The translations under genes were made by a program, and so were the position numbers. From Stutzerimonas stutzeri (GTDB lineage Bacteria; Pseudomonadota; Gammaproteobacteria; Pseudomonadales; Pseudomonadaceae), in contig NZ_JAMOII010000005.1 in assembly GCF_024448985.1 (NCBI RefSeq), positions 124,001-188,000 on the forward strand: 64,000 bases of DNA, read 5' to 3'. Positions 1 to 9,500 of this stretch are shown here, piece by piece. The notes beneath the pieces are model-generated. The model did not search any database and was not told where the DNA came from. It saw only the letters and a program-made list of their open reading frames with translations. Every line of letters begins with the position of its first letter. The first letter of the stretch is position 1.

Positions 1-741
1 AGAGGCGTAATCGGGATGCTTACGCAGCGCCTGGGTGAAGGAGTAGCCGTCCATTTCCGGCATTTCGATATCCGATACCACTACGTTGATCGCGTCGTAG
101 CTGTCTTTCAGGCTGTCGAGCTTGTCGAAAGCCTCGCGGGCGCTGCGCACCGCATGACAAGTGACACCCATCTTGCTCAGGGCCGATACCGACATATGCA
201 CGGCCACCTGGCTGTCATCGACGATCAGTGCGCGGGTTTCGGTAAGCAGCTGCGCGTCCTGATTATCTAGATCGGAGATGTCGGCCTCTGCGGGCGCAGG
301 CGCAACGGTGTGGATTACCTTCTCCACATCGAGAATCTGGATCAGCTCGCCGTCTACCTCAGCCGTGCCGGTAATGAAGGAGCTGCTGCGCGCTCCATAT
401 GGCGGAGGCAGGATTTTCGACGACTGGATATGCACGATCTTCACCACCGCCTGAACGTGCAGCCCCTGCTTCGAGCGGCTGATTTCGGTAACGATCAGGC
501 AACCGCCCTTGGGATCTTGCAGCGGCGCCATGCCGATCGCCAGGCTCAGGTCGATGACCGTCAACGGCTGACCCCGCAGCGTGGCGACGCCCTTCACATG
601 GGGATGCGACTCGGGAAGCCGGGTCAGCGATGGCGTCGGAATGATCTCGCTGACCTTCAACAGGTTGATCGCCATCTGCTTGCCGCTGCGCAGCGTGAAC
701 AGCAGAAGCGATAAGGCGTCGGTGGCGGATGTGTTGTTCAT
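1..741 (-). CDS. cheV: Chemotaxis coupling protein CheV (3' end cut by window edge)
   Basis: CheV couples chemoreceptors to the CheA kinase and carries its own receiver domain for adaptation. Translation from the ATG at 741 (AGGA nine bases upstream) runs open to base 1, giving 247 residues. Residues about 10-150 form a CheW-like domain with the typical VKGVATLRGQPLTVIDL stretch. A receiver domain starts near 168 with ALIVDDS, and the expected phospho-acceptor is Asp224 in VVSDIEMPEMDGYS. The last part of the receiver, including the conserved lysine, lies outside the window. No other chemotaxis gene is adjacent, which is usual for the scattered cheV genes of pseudomonads. Confidence 0.93.
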   Translation of the reverse strand, partial: MNNTSATDALSLLLFTLRSGKQMAINLLKVSEIIPTPSLTRLPESHPHVKGVATLRGQPLTVIDLSLAIGMAPLQDPKGGCLIVTEISRSKQGLHVQAVVKIVHIQSSKILPPPYGARSSSFITGTAEVDGELIQILDVEKVIHTVAPAPAEADISDLDNQDAQLLTETRALIVDDSQVAVHMSVSALSKMGVTCHAVRSAREAFDKLDSLKDSYDAINVVVSDIEMPEMDGYSFTQALRKHPDYAS

Positions 742-861
742 GGATGGTCCTGTGGGATAGCCGTTCTCGTGGTGTAGATATCACCTCGCTAGAGTCTTGT
801 CGGCTGGAGCGGCGAAATCTTCAGTCATCAGAACGGCTTCTGCCAAATGCCGCGTGCCCGG

Positions 862-2049
862 TCAGCAGCGCTCGAAGATCGCCGCGATGCCCTGTCCACC
901 GCCGATGCACATGGTTACCAGCGCATAGCGGCCCTGGATGCGCTGCAGCTCATGGATCGCCTTGACAGTAATGATCGCGCCGGTCGCACCCACTGGATGC
1001 CCGAGCGAGATGCCAGAGCCGTTGGGATTGACTCGCCCCGGGTCCATGCCGAGTTCCTGCATCACCGCACAGGCCTGGGCGGCGAAGGCCTCGTTGGCCT
1101 CGATCACATCGATCTGGTCCAGACTGATCCCGGTGCGCTCCAGCACCTTGCGCACCGCCGGCACCGGACCAATGCCCATGTAAGCCGGGTCGACACCGGC
1201 ATGGGCATAACCGACCAATCGCGCCATGGGCGTCAGGCCGAGTGCTTTCGCCCGTCCCGCCTCGGCCAGTATCAGCGCAGCGGCACCGTCGTTCAGTCCG
1301 GACGCGTTGCCGGCGGTCACGGTGCCGCCCTCTTTCTTGAACACCGGTTTCAATGCCGCGAGACGCTCCATGGTGAGATCCGAGCGTAGATGCTCGTCGG
1401 TATCGAAATAAGCGGTGCCTTTACGGCTGCGGATTTCAACCGGAACGATCTGCTCCCGAAAGTAGCCGTTCTCCAACGCCCGGGCGGCACGCGCTTGGCT
1501 TTCCAACGCCAAGGCATCCTGTTGTTCGCGACTGATGCCGTAGCGCTCGGCTACGTTCTCCGCGGTCACGCCCATATGGAATTTGCCCCAGGGATCGTGA
1601 AGGAGCGTGTTCATGTAGTCGATCACAGCGCTATCACCGAGGCGCGCGCCCCAGCGCATGTTCGGCACAATGAATGGCCCGCGGCTCATGCTCTCCGCGC
1701 CGCCGCCAATGGCGACATCGGTATCGCCGAGCAGGATCGACTGCGCGGCGGAAATGATTGCCTGCAGGCCAGAGCCACACAGGCGATTGACGTTGAACGC
1801 GGGAGTTTCCAGCGGTATGCCGGCGTCCACCGCAGCGACTCGCGCCAGATAACCATCCCGCGGCTCGGTGGGTATCACGTTGCCCATCACCACGTGGCCA
1901 ACGGCATCCGCTGGCGTGCCGGAGCGCTCCAGCGCCGCGCGGCAGACTGTGGTCGCCAAGGTGGTCAGATCGATGTCCTTCAGCGCGCCGCCAAAGGAGC
2001 CGATTGGCGTGCGCACCGCACCGACAACGACGATTTCGCGTTCAGTCAT
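862..2049 (-). CDS. Acetyl-CoA C-acetyltransferase (thiolase II)
   Basis: This thiolase joins or splits acetyl-CoA and acyl-CoA (acetoacetyl-CoA or 3-ketoacyl-CoA) in the cytosol. All catalytic marks are present: nucleophile Cys91 in NRLCGSGLQA, the NEAFAAQ motif, His in GHPVGATGA, and the second Cys in CIGGGQGIA. The length of 395 residues is normal for the biosynthetic/degradative acetyl-CoA acetyltransferase family (PhaA, AtoB, BktB). It starts at ATG 2049 behind an AAGAGAA ribosome-binding site. It stands alone rather than in a pha or ato operon, so the physiological substrate cannot be set from context. Roles in PHB metabolism or in beta-oxidation of pimeloyl-CoA from the ring-degradation island are possible but unproven. 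Confidence 0.93.
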   Translation of the reverse strand: MTEREIVVVGAVRTPIGSFGGALKDIDLTTLATTVCRAALERSGTPADAVGHVVMGNVIPTEPRDGYLARVAAVDAGIPLETPAFNVNRLCGSGLQAIISAAQSILLGDTDVAIGGGAESMSRGPFIVPNMRWGARLGDSAVIDYMNTLLHDPWGKFHMGVTAENVAERYGISREQQDALALESQARAARALENGYFREQIVPVEIRSRKGTAYFDTDEHLRSDLTMERLAALKPVFKKEGGTVTAGNASGLNDGAAALILAEAGRAKALGLTPMARLVGYAHAGVDPAYMGIGPVPAVRKVLERTGISLDQIDVIEANEAFAAQACAVMQELGMDPGRVNPNGSGISLGHPVGATGAIITVKAIHELQRIQGRYALVTMCIGGGQGIAAIFERC

Positions 2050-2302
2050 GGGGGTTCTCTTCTACTGAATGGGGTCGCTCCGGCCAATGCGGCGCGGCGA
2101 TTGACCCGATGCTAACCGGATGAATCAGCAGAACAACAGGGAAAAGCTGCAGATCGCTCATGCGTTATTGCAGAACTCATCGGTCACTTGCCGCGATGGG
2201 GGGGCGCCGGCAGAGCGATGCGCCCGTCGCTCGCTTTCCTCACGATGGAACGATGCACATCGATATCGGGCCCAACCCAGACAACCCATGGGAGGCCCAG
2301 CG

Positions 2303-2614
2303 ATGACCAAGGCAGTCAAACCGGACGCCGAACAACCCTACTTCGAAACCCCTGCTCACATCCCCAACGGCAGCAATCACCAGATTCCGCATAGCCACCG
2401 ACTGATCTATCGAGACCACGATGTGATCGTGCATCTCACCGGTTATGAATACGAAACCTTTGGCGAGACGTTATGGGCGGTGGGCGCGGAGGTCGTGAAA
2501 GATCGCGAGATCGTCGTCCCGGTGAGCGTGGACCAAACGCAGCATTACAGCAGCTTCGACGAAGCGCTCGAGCGCGGCATGTCACTGGGCAAACGACTGG
2601 TCGATGAGCTGTAG
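2303..2614 (+). CDS. Conserved hypothetical protein, 103 aa
   Basis: I do not recognise a named family. The protein has 103 residues, is soluble and acidic, rich in His and Tyr near the N-terminus, and has no signal peptide or membrane segment. The reading frame is open further upstream, but ATG 2303 follows GGGAGG at a good distance, so this start is preferred. Codon use resembles that of its neighbours, and it precedes a small GNAT gene by 76 bases on the same strand, so the two may be co-transcribed. Function unknown. Confidence 0.65.
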   Translation: MTKAVKPDAEQPYFETPAHIPNGSNHQIPHSHRLIYRDHDVIVHLTGYEYETFGETLWAVGAEVVKDREIVVPVSVDQTQHYSSFDEALERGMSLGKRLVDEL

Positions 2615-2690
2615 TCGAAGTCGAACGCGAGTGAATTGACCGCTACTTCTGGCAGCGCCATTCCCTGCATATCACCGAGGAAGCCCACCA

Positions 2691-2978
2691 ATGAGAGAGA
2701 ACAACGCGAACGTTCGACACGACGAAAATCAACAGCGCTACCTGCTGGACATCGATGGCGAAACGCTCGGCTTTGCCGCGTACCGGGAGGACGACGACCG
2801 CCTGGTCTTTACCCACACCGAAGTGGATCCGAGCCTCGAAGGCCAGGGCATGGGCAGCGTACTGATTCGCCAGTCACTCGACGATGCCCGCCAGCGCGGC
2901 AAGCGCATCGTACCGGTTTGCGGATTCGTCGCCGCTTATGTAAAGAAGCACCCGGACTGGGACGACATCATAGATTAG
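2691..2978 (+). CDS. Small GNAT-type N-acetyltransferase (YjdJ-like)
   Basis: At 95 residues this belongs to the very short GNAT group (COG2388, YjdJ-like), which has little more than the acetyl-CoA-binding core. The core is visible: a beta-strand segment LVFTHTEVDP, then the pyrophosphate-binding loop LEGQGMGSVLIRQSL, then GKRIVPVCGFVAAYVKKHPD, the usual C-terminal signature of the group. Substrates of these enzymes are mostly unknown. It may form a two-gene unit with the upstream hypothetical gene. Confidence 0.88.
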   Translation: MRENNANVRHDENQQRYLLDIDGETLGFAAYREDDDRLVFTHTEVDPSLEGQGMGSVLIRQSLDDARQRGKRIVPVCGFVAAYVKKHPDWDDIID

Positions 2979-3124
2979 CTCGCTTTGTAAGAGCACCGAT
3001 GAGGCGGGAATTCACCATGCGTACAGGTAATATGCTGCCCCCAATCGGTAGCTAATGAAGCCCACCACTGCCGGATCACTCGGCACCCGCCCGGTGCTGG
3101 TTAAGCGCATGAGAAGAGAGAGCG

Positions 3125-3466
3125 ATGAGCAACGAGCTGCAGATCGAAGACATCCAGGTCGGCGATGGTAAGGGAGTGGTAAAAGGCGCCCTAATCACCA
3201 CTCAATACCGAGGCCAGCTGGAAGACGGCACCACCTTCGACTCATCCTACGAGCGCGGCAAGCCCTTCCAATGCGTGATCGGTACCGGACGCGTCATCAA
3301 AGGCTGGGACATCGGGCTGATGGGCATGAAGGTCGGCGGCAAGCGCAAACTCTTCGTCCCCGCCCACCTCGCCTACGGTGAGCGACAGATCGGCGAACAC
3401 ATCAAACCGAACTCGAACCTGCTGTTCGAGATCGAGCTGTTGGAAGTGCTGACTCGGGGTGAGTGA
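3125..3466 (+). CDS. FKBP-type peptidyl-prolyl cis-trans isomerase
   Basis: A single FKBP domain of 113 residues, with no signal peptide and so probably cytosolic, that speeds rotation about Xaa-Pro bonds. FKBP hallmarks are the sequence LEDGTTFDSS, the VIGTGRVIKGWDIGLMGMKVGGKRKL segment that lines the active site, the HLAYGERQIGEHIKPNSNL loop, and the closing strand LLFEIELLEV. The start ATG 3125 follows AGAGAGAGCG. The gene has its own intergenic space on the left and converges with the GST gene, whose stop codon is ten bases away. Confidence 0.94.
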   Translation: MSNELQIEDIQVGDGKGVVKGALITTQYRGQLEDGTTFDSSYERGKPFQCVIGTGRVIKGWDIGLMGMKVGGKRKLFVPAHLAYGERQIGEHIKPNSNLLFEIELLEVLTRGE

Positions 3467-3476
3467 CTGCTGCCGG

Positions 3477-4124
3477 TTACATCCGCCCCGGCGGCGTCAG
3501 AACCGCGCGCGCCGAGGGGCGGTCGCGCATCCGTTGCAGATAGTCAGCAATCTGTGCGTTTTCTTTGAACCACGCAGCGCTGGCCGGTAACTGCTGCAAG
3601 TAATCCAGCATGGGCGTAAGGATCGCATCAGCCATGCTGTAGTTCGCTCCGCAAAAAAAATTTTTGCGTCCTTCGATTCTGCGCTCCAGCAGCTTGAATA
3701 TCTCCGCAACGGCATCAGCTGCCTCAGCGATAGCTGACGGGGTTGGGGGAGCTCTCAGAACCGGAGAGGCCACCAGCAACAAGTAACCCCGAATCAGTAC
3801 CTCATCAATATAGAGCGCCAGGGCGCCGGACCATTGATCCACCTCTGCGCGCAAAAGCGGCTCCGATGGCTGCAATGAAGTATCCGGAAAAGCCGCGTCC
3901 AGATAACGGCAGATGCTCGTGGTTTCAAACACCCTCGCCTCGCCATCAAGCAACACCGGCACTTTGCCAAACGGATGCAAGCTCATATGTTCAGGACTGC
4001 GCAGTTGGACATGCACTCCGTCAAGAACGAGCCCGTGCGTATACGCCAATCCTTTCTCTTCGCAATACAAGCGAACGCTTCGAGCCAGCGTGCTGAAGGC
4101 GGGACCAAAAACGTGCAGCGTCAT
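3477..4124 (-). CDS. Glutathione S-transferase family protein
   Basis: A 215-residue GST. The N-terminal thioredoxin-like domain (1-80) has a Ser/Thr-containing first loop (GPAFSTLARSVRL), the cis-Pro motif KVPVLLD and the glutathione gamma-glutamyl contact ETTSICRYL. The helical C-terminal domain has the N-capping-type motif YSMADAILTPMLDYL. ATG 4124 is chosen because AGAGGA is seven bases upstream; an in-frame ATG at 4130 lies too close to that site. The gene is divergent from a TetR regulator, with a perfect palindrome between them, so it is probably that regulator's target. A run of five A and eight T in the coding strand (around 3653-3665) is unusual but keeps the frame. Confidence 0.9.
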   Translation of the reverse strand: MTLHVFGPAFSTLARSVRLYCEEKGLAYTHGLVLDGVHVQLRSPEHMSLHPFGKVPVLLDGEARVFETTSICRYLDAAFPDTSLQPSEPLLRAEVDQWSGALALYIDEVLIRGYLLLVASPVLRAPPTPSAIAEAADAVAEIFKLLERRIEGRKNFFCGANYSMADAILTPMLDYLQQLPASAAWFKENAQIADYLQRMRDRPSARAVLTPPGRM

Positions 4125-4171
4125 AGGCATTTCCTCTGAGATGGGAGCCTCGATGGTGACGTTGCCAACCT

Positions 4172-4187
4172 TATGTTCAAGAACATA
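4172..4187. promoter_or_regulatory. Candidate TetR operator between GST and tetR
   Basis: Perfect inverted repeat TATGTTC-AA-GAACATA in the gap between the divergent GST and TetR genes. It overlaps a possible tetR-side promoter (TTGCCA at 4162 and CATATT at 4184, 16 bases apart), where a bound repressor would block RNA polymerase. The repeat is seen directly; its use by this TetR protein is inference. Confidence 0.6.
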
Positions 4188-4235
4188 TTCCGGTTGTCTG
4201 GCATTCTGTCATTGACTCCCCTTCGAGAGACAGTC

Positions 4236-4799
4236 ATGCCTTGGCCTGCCAGACAACGCCCCTCGACTCGCCAGCGGATACTCGATAGCGCCTCGCGGCT
4301 GTTTGCCATCGAGGGCTTCGAACGAGCCAGCATCGAAATGATCATGCAAGACGCCGGGCTCACCCGGGGCGCTTTCTACAGTCACTTCGAGTCGAAAACC
4401 GACCTATACAACGAAGCCATCGGCAACGCCGCAAAAGCAGGCGGCGCGCTACTTGAGCAAGCCGGCGTTGGCGGCCTGCGACAGGTTGTGGAAACCTATT
4501 TGCAGATGGAGCACCGCGACGGCAACGCTATGCATTGTCCCTTGGCGTTCATGATCAACGATGCAGCCACGCAGGACGCAGCCATACGTGACCGCTATAC
4601 GCAGGTGTTCAACGGGTTTCTTGCTCGACTGGAAACCACGTTGGCGAAAACCCACCCCAACAGCTCTCGGCAACGAGCCTTGCAAGTAGCAACCGGAATG
4701 ATTGGTGGGGTTGCGCTAGCGCGTGCGATCGCCGATGAGCAACTAGCTAGCGAGCTATTGGAAGCTTGTCGGGCAGGTTGTATCGAGCTGCTGCGTTGA
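4236..4799 (+). CDS. TetR/AcrR family transcriptional regulator
   Basis: A 187-residue TetR-type repressor. The N-terminal helix-turn-helix is clear at about 10-57: RQRILDSASRLFAIEGFE, then the recognition part DAGLTRGAFYSHFESKTDLY. The C-terminal two thirds form the variable ligand-binding domain and resemble the NemR/AcrR-like group that often controls detoxification genes. ATG 4236 follows GAGAGAC; the frame is open to 4173, but that upstream stretch carries the palindrome and promoter. The divergent GST gene is the likely target, and autoregulation is likely. Ligand unknown. Confidence 0.92.
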   Translation: MPWPARQRPSTRQRILDSASRLFAIEGFERASIEMIMQDAGLTRGAFYSHFESKTDLYNEAIGNAAKAGGALLEQAGVGGLRQVVETYLQMEHRDGNAMHCPLAFMINDAATQDAAIRDRYTQVFNGFLARLETTLAKTHPNSSRQRALQVATGMIGGVALARAIADEQLASELLEACRAGCIELLR

Positions 4800-4886
4800 G
4801 AGCGTTTGTGGGAGAAGCCTGTCTACGCGGCCATGCGTTCAGACAATTGCAACTGGCAGCGGCGACAGCGCCGCTGCCAGCCGAAG

Positions 4887-6152
4887 TCAGGCCAATGCAG
4901 CCTGTCCAGTTCCGGTGGATGTGAGCGCCTGTGAGCCCAGCGCTTGCCCTACCACATCACCGATCATGTCCGCCGTAATGGCGCTCAGGGTCCAGCCCAG
5001 GTGGCCATGGCCAGTGTTGTAGAAGATGCAAGGCGACTTGCCGCGGCCGACCTTAGGCATCATGTTCGGCATCATCGGCCGCAGTCCGGCCCAGGGCACG
5101 ACGCTCTGAGTGCTGACGCCAGGGAAGCATTCGTTGACCCAGTCCACCAACGGACGGATACGATCCGCGCGGATGTCACGGTTGTAGCCGTTGAACTCAG
5201 CAGTCCCGGCGACGCGTAGACGGTTGTCGCCGAGGCGGCTGGTCACCAGCTTCGTTTCATCGTCCAGCAAGCTCACGGTCGGGGCCGCGGCACGGCTAGC
5301 CTCGTCGTTGAGGTTGACGGTGATCGAATAGCCTTTCACCGGATAGATGTTCACCCGGTCGCCCAGTTGCGCAGCCAGGGCCCGGCTTGCCGTACCGGCG
5401 CAGACGACCATGCCGTCGAATTCCAGGGTTTCGTCGCCGCCTGGCGTGCCGAGGATGACGCTAGCCTGGCTGCCGTTGGTTGCCACAGCTTTAACATCCT
5501 GGCCGTAACGGCATTCGACACCCAGGCGAATGGCCGCCGCCGCGAGGCCGTTGGTGAAACTGTGGATGTCGCCGGTGGAATCGCACTCTGTGTAATAGCC
5601 GCCGTAGTATTGCCCCGCCAGCGTTGGCTCGATGGCCCGCATCTCGTCCGGCGTCACGCTGCGGCGCGGCAGCCCACCTTGGGCCAGCAGTGTGGATACG
5701 GTGCCAGCGTGCTCGAAGCCAGCCTTGTCACGGTAAATGTGCAGGATGCCGGCCTTCTTCAAGTCGAAGTCGATGCCCTCTTCTTCGGCCCAGGCAAACA
5801 GATGCTCGCGGGCGGCGATGGCCAGGCGTGCGGTTTCGATGGTGTTCTGGCGGTATTGCCCAATGGAGCCGATGAACTCGGCGAACCAGGACAACTTGTG
5901 CCAGCTGGGCTTGGGGCTGACCAGCAATGGCGCGTCGCTCTTGAGCATCCATTTCATGCCCTTGAGGATCGTTGACCAGTGAGTCCAGACCTCGGCATTC
6001 GAGGCGGAGAGCTGCCCGCCGTTTGCAAAGGAGGTTTCCATTGCGGCGTAGCGGTGCTTTTCGAAAAGGGTCACGTCGAAACCGCGCTTAGCCAACGCAT
6101 AGGCGGTGGTGATGCCGGTAATACCGCCACCAATAACAGCGATTGTTTTCAT
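4887..6152 (-). CDS. dadA: D-amino acid dehydrogenase (DadA-type) under glycine riboswitch control
   Basis: FAD-dependent DadA-family enzyme (421 aa) that oxidises D-amino acids, or here perhaps glycine, to the 2-oxo acid and ammonia and passes electrons to the respiratory chain. The N-terminus has the dinucleotide-binding motif VIGGGITGITTAYALAKRG and an acidic ribose contact (LFEK). The C-terminus has GLRPMMPNMMPKVG and NTGHGHLGWTLS, typical of the family. The start is ATG 6152 (GGAG nine bases upstream), not the longer frame to 6173. The 5' leader carries a tandem glycine riboswitch, so expression should follow glycine. No dadX racemase or lrp-like regulator is adjacent, so this is probably a paralogue of the classic alanine-catabolic DadA; its true substrate is open. 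Confidence 0.9.
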   Translation of the reverse strand: MKTIAVIGGGITGITTAYALAKRGFDVTLFEKHRYAAMETSFANGGQLSASNAEVWTHWSTILKGMKWMLKSDAPLLVSPKPSWHKLSWFAEFIGSIGQYRQNTIETARLAIAAREHLFAWAEEEGIDFDLKKAGILHIYRDKAGFEHAGTVSTLLAQGGLPRRSVTPDEMRAIEPTLAGQYYGGYYTECDSTGDIHSFTNGLAAAAIRLGVECRYGQDVKAVATNGSQASVILGTPGGDETLEFDGMVVCAGTASRALAAQLGDRVNIYPVKGYSITVNLNDEASRAAAPTVSLLDDETKLVTSRLGDNRLRVAGTAEFNGYNRDIRADRIRPLVDWVNECFPGVSTQSVVPWAGLRPMMPNMMPKVGRGKSPCIFYNTGHGHLGWTLSAITADMIGDVVGQALGSQALTSTGTGQAALA

Positions 6153-6210
6153 TGTGTCGCTCCAGAACGTCAAGGGTCAGAGTCCGTCCGCGACATGCGG
6201 ATCAGACGCC

Positions 6211-6402
6211 CCCTCTGTTCTGGACCTGAGAGTTTCGCGAGCTCCAACGGGCAGAGTTCGCTTGCTCCTTCGGTGCGACGGGCGACGACACCCGACGGCT
6301 CTTCAGAGTCAAACCTGTGGAAGCGGTCCTTTTGCCTGAGAGTTTCCGGGGCGGTTGCTCCTTCGGCGCTGCTGGCGACGATGTCGCTGCAGTCTCTCCC
6401 GA
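6211..6402 (-). promoter_or_regulatory. Tandem glycine riboswitch in the dadA leader
   Basis: Two glycine aptamers in series on the minus strand. Aptamer 1 begins with GGGAGAGACTG (near 6400), then GCCGAAGGAGCAA (about 6355-6367) and AAACTCTCAGGCAAAAGGAC (about 6325-6344). Aptamer 2 begins with ACTCTGAAGAG (near 6308), then CACCGAAGGAGCAAGC (6260-6275) and AAACTCTCAGG (6225-6235), and closes with CAGAACAGAGGGGG. These are the conserved core strings of the gcvT-type element. The start codon is about 57 bases downstream. Whether it is an ON or OFF switch cannot be read with certainty. Confidence 0.93.
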
Positions 6403-6581
6403 GTCCACATACTTCATGTGCCGGACCGATCTAAATCGATCCAGTAATGCAGTCGGTGCTCAAGGTGCCAGAAAACGCCCCCTTTGCAACAGAAATTTTT
6501 CTGCCGTACGACTAAGGAACGATGCATTCGTCCGCTTCAGCGGCGCGCCATGAAACCATCACCCGCGTTACAGGCATGATT

Positions 6582-9500
6582 TCAGGAGCCGACCAGCGCT
6601 ATCAGCTGGGCGATATCGACGGGCTTGGTCAGGTGGACGTCGAACCCGGCCGCCAGCGCATTTTCCTTGTCGCTCGGCTGCCCCCAGCCGGTGATCGCTA
6701 CCAGCCGAACACGCGAATCCGACGAGCGGATCATCCGTGCGACCTCATCGCCACGCAGACCGGGCATACCGATATCCAATAACACCACTTCTGGCTCGAG
6801 CTGCCGATAGCGCTCGAAGGCTTCGACGCCGTCGAAGGCCAGATGTACGTCGTGGCCCTCCAGCCGGAGGACTTCGGCCATGGTTTCGGCGATGTCCCGG
6901 TTGTCGTCAGCGACCAGGATCCGTCGCGTACTTGCCGCTAGCCTGCCAGCTTCCGCAGGCTGCGCCTCGAGCTGCGGTGGGGCCAGCGCCGGCAGATTCA
7001 ACTCGAACTTCGCCCCTAGCCCTACCCCTTCGCTGCTGACGCGGATGTCGCCGCCATGAAGATTGGCCAGGCCCTTGGCCAGCGCCAGCCCGATGCCCAG
7101 ACCCGTATTGACCTGCGATTGGGGCATTGGCACCTGAGCGAATCGTTCGAAAATCAGTTGAAGATGTTCGCGAGCAATGCCCAAGCCGTTATCGGCCACC
7201 GACACCGTTGCCAACCCGTCTTTCAACGCGGCGCGCACGCGGATCTGCCCGCCGTGGGCGGTGAACTTGGCGGCGTTGTTCAGTAAATTGACGAGTATCT
7301 GCTCGAGCCGCAGCGGATCGGCTTCGAGCAGGATCGCTTCCGTCGGCTGCTCGATGAACAACTCATGTCGTTTCGCCTCGATTTTGGCCCGCGCAGTCTC
7401 AACGGCAGCTTCGACCACCGCTCGGAGATCCAGTGACTCCTTGCGCAGCACCAGCTTGCCGAGGGTGATGCGCGAGATATCGAACAGATCGTCCAGCAGC
7501 AGTGCCATGTGTCGTACCTGCCGCTCGATAATTTGCTGGCTGCGCAACTTCTGCGCTTCGGATGCAGAGGGAGAGCCGACAAGGCCAGCCGCCAGGCGAA
7601 TGGGCGCCAGCGGGTTACGCAGCTCATGCGCCAGTGTCGCGAGAAACTCATCCTTACGCCGATCAGCCTCCAGAATCGCCTGCTCCTGACGTTTGGATTT
7701 GGTCACATCAGCGAACCAGACGGCGAGCCTGTGCTCGAAAGGCGTGGCAATCAGGCGCACCCAACGCTCGCTGGCAAAGGCAGTGCTGCGCATCTCTACG
7801 TCATGCGGCTGCTGCTGCGTCGCCGCCGCCACCAGCGTGCCGATCGCTTGCGGATTGGCATTGGGTCCGAGCACTTCGCTGATGCGCCGCCCCGTCAGTT
7901 CTGCAACCGTTCCCTGCAAGCTCTCGGCACCGGTCGGATTGATGAAGTCCAGCCGGAAGTCATGTAACTCGCCCGCAGCATTGAGGTGCGGAGAAAGAAT
8001 GGCGAACGGAACGGTGGACGAATCCAGCGCCACCTGCAGTCGCCTCTCAAGCATGCCAGCCTTGCTCTGCGCGCGTGCCCGGTCGATGAATACCGCAGCA
8101 AGGCCAGCCGCGAGATCGGCCAGGCGAATCTCACGCTCGGTCGGGGGCCGCGTCTCTTTGAGTTGCACGGTCAAAGTGCCCAGGACACTGCCGTCGCTAT
8201 TGAGGATCGGTGTGCTGTGAACGGAGCAGAACCCTTCGATACGAGATACGGCGAGAAACTCGGTGAAACGTGGATCGGTTTCGGTATCCGTCACCACCAT
8301 TCGACAGCCTTCCTGGACCGCTGCGCCGCAAACGCCGAGTCCGGGCGCTACGTTGTCCATAAGCTCCAGCGAGGCCGGCGAAAAACCCTTCGACGCATGA
8401 ATGCGCAAGGGCGACTGACCATCGCTGAGCGCCAGCAGGCCGTGGGTTGCGCCGTGCAGCTCGCACAGCACGTCGATGATCGCCTGCAGCTGAGCATCGA
8501 GTGTCGGCAATTGCTGCAGACGGTTACCGAGTGTGTGCAGCGAATTCAGATCGCTTATTTGCTCGGTCAGGTCCTGCTGAGCCAGTTCCAGCTGCGACAA
8601 CATGCTGTCACGCTCGGCCTCGCTTGCCCTACGCGCCTGCGCAGCGGCGGCCAGTGCCTGCCCTACCTCGCGCACTTCTTCGATTTCGCTGTCCGGTACC
8701 TGTTGTAACGATTGGCCCTGACCGATGGCCTGCGCCGCCCCGCGCAACTGACGCATCGGCACGTTGATTCGCCGTGTCGCGAACAACGCTGCGGCGACGG
8801 CGAACATCAAGGACAGTAACAGTCCGCCGCCGTAGAGAGTGAAAGCCCGAGCAGCGCCAGCCTCCACCGCTTCGGTTGGCGCGGCTGTGGCGACGACCCA
8901 CCCGAACGGGTAAAGGCGGACGAACGCGGTGTAGGCCGGAACACCTTCCATCGTCTTGGACATACCGACGCCTTCGTCGGCGGGATTGACCACGAGCATG
9001 CGCTGGAGCGTCGGCGAAGCCGGCTGCCCCATAGTTTCCACGTGCCGTTGAGAGCGAGCGATGCGTATGCCGTTGGCATCGAACACCATGTTGATCCAGC
9101 CGGGTGCTAACCGGCGATCGCTGATGACTTGAACGATGGAATCAGGCTTTAGCACCGCAGTCAGGACATAGCGAGTGTTCCCCTCGATATCGACCGGCAC
9201 GCGTATGGGAATCCCCCACACCCCGCCGGGGCCCAACCCCATGTTGCCCACCTGCGGCTCACCCGTGCGCATCAGTTCAGCGAAGCTTCGAGGTTCGGCA
9301 ATTGCCTTGGATGCAGGCGGGTCGTGTCGCGAAATACGCCGGATGACCTCGCCTTCCGGTGTGATGATGAGCAGGGCATACCAGCTGGGCACCGAAGGCA
9401 ATACGCGGTGGACCATACCAGAGAAGCCGTCGATATCGTCATCATCGAGCATGGTCGATTGCGATAACGCCTGCAGCACGTCCAGTGACCGCCTGAGCTC

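Noticed and set aside
3650-3668. A8T5 tract (plus strand) in the GST gene as a phase-variable or frameshift site
   Set aside because: The frame reads RKNFFCGA without interruption and the domain continues; slippage is possible but unsupported.
7177-8708. Long plus-strand frames opposite the hybrid histidine kinase
   Set aside because: They are high-GC shadows without initiation signals or family motifs.
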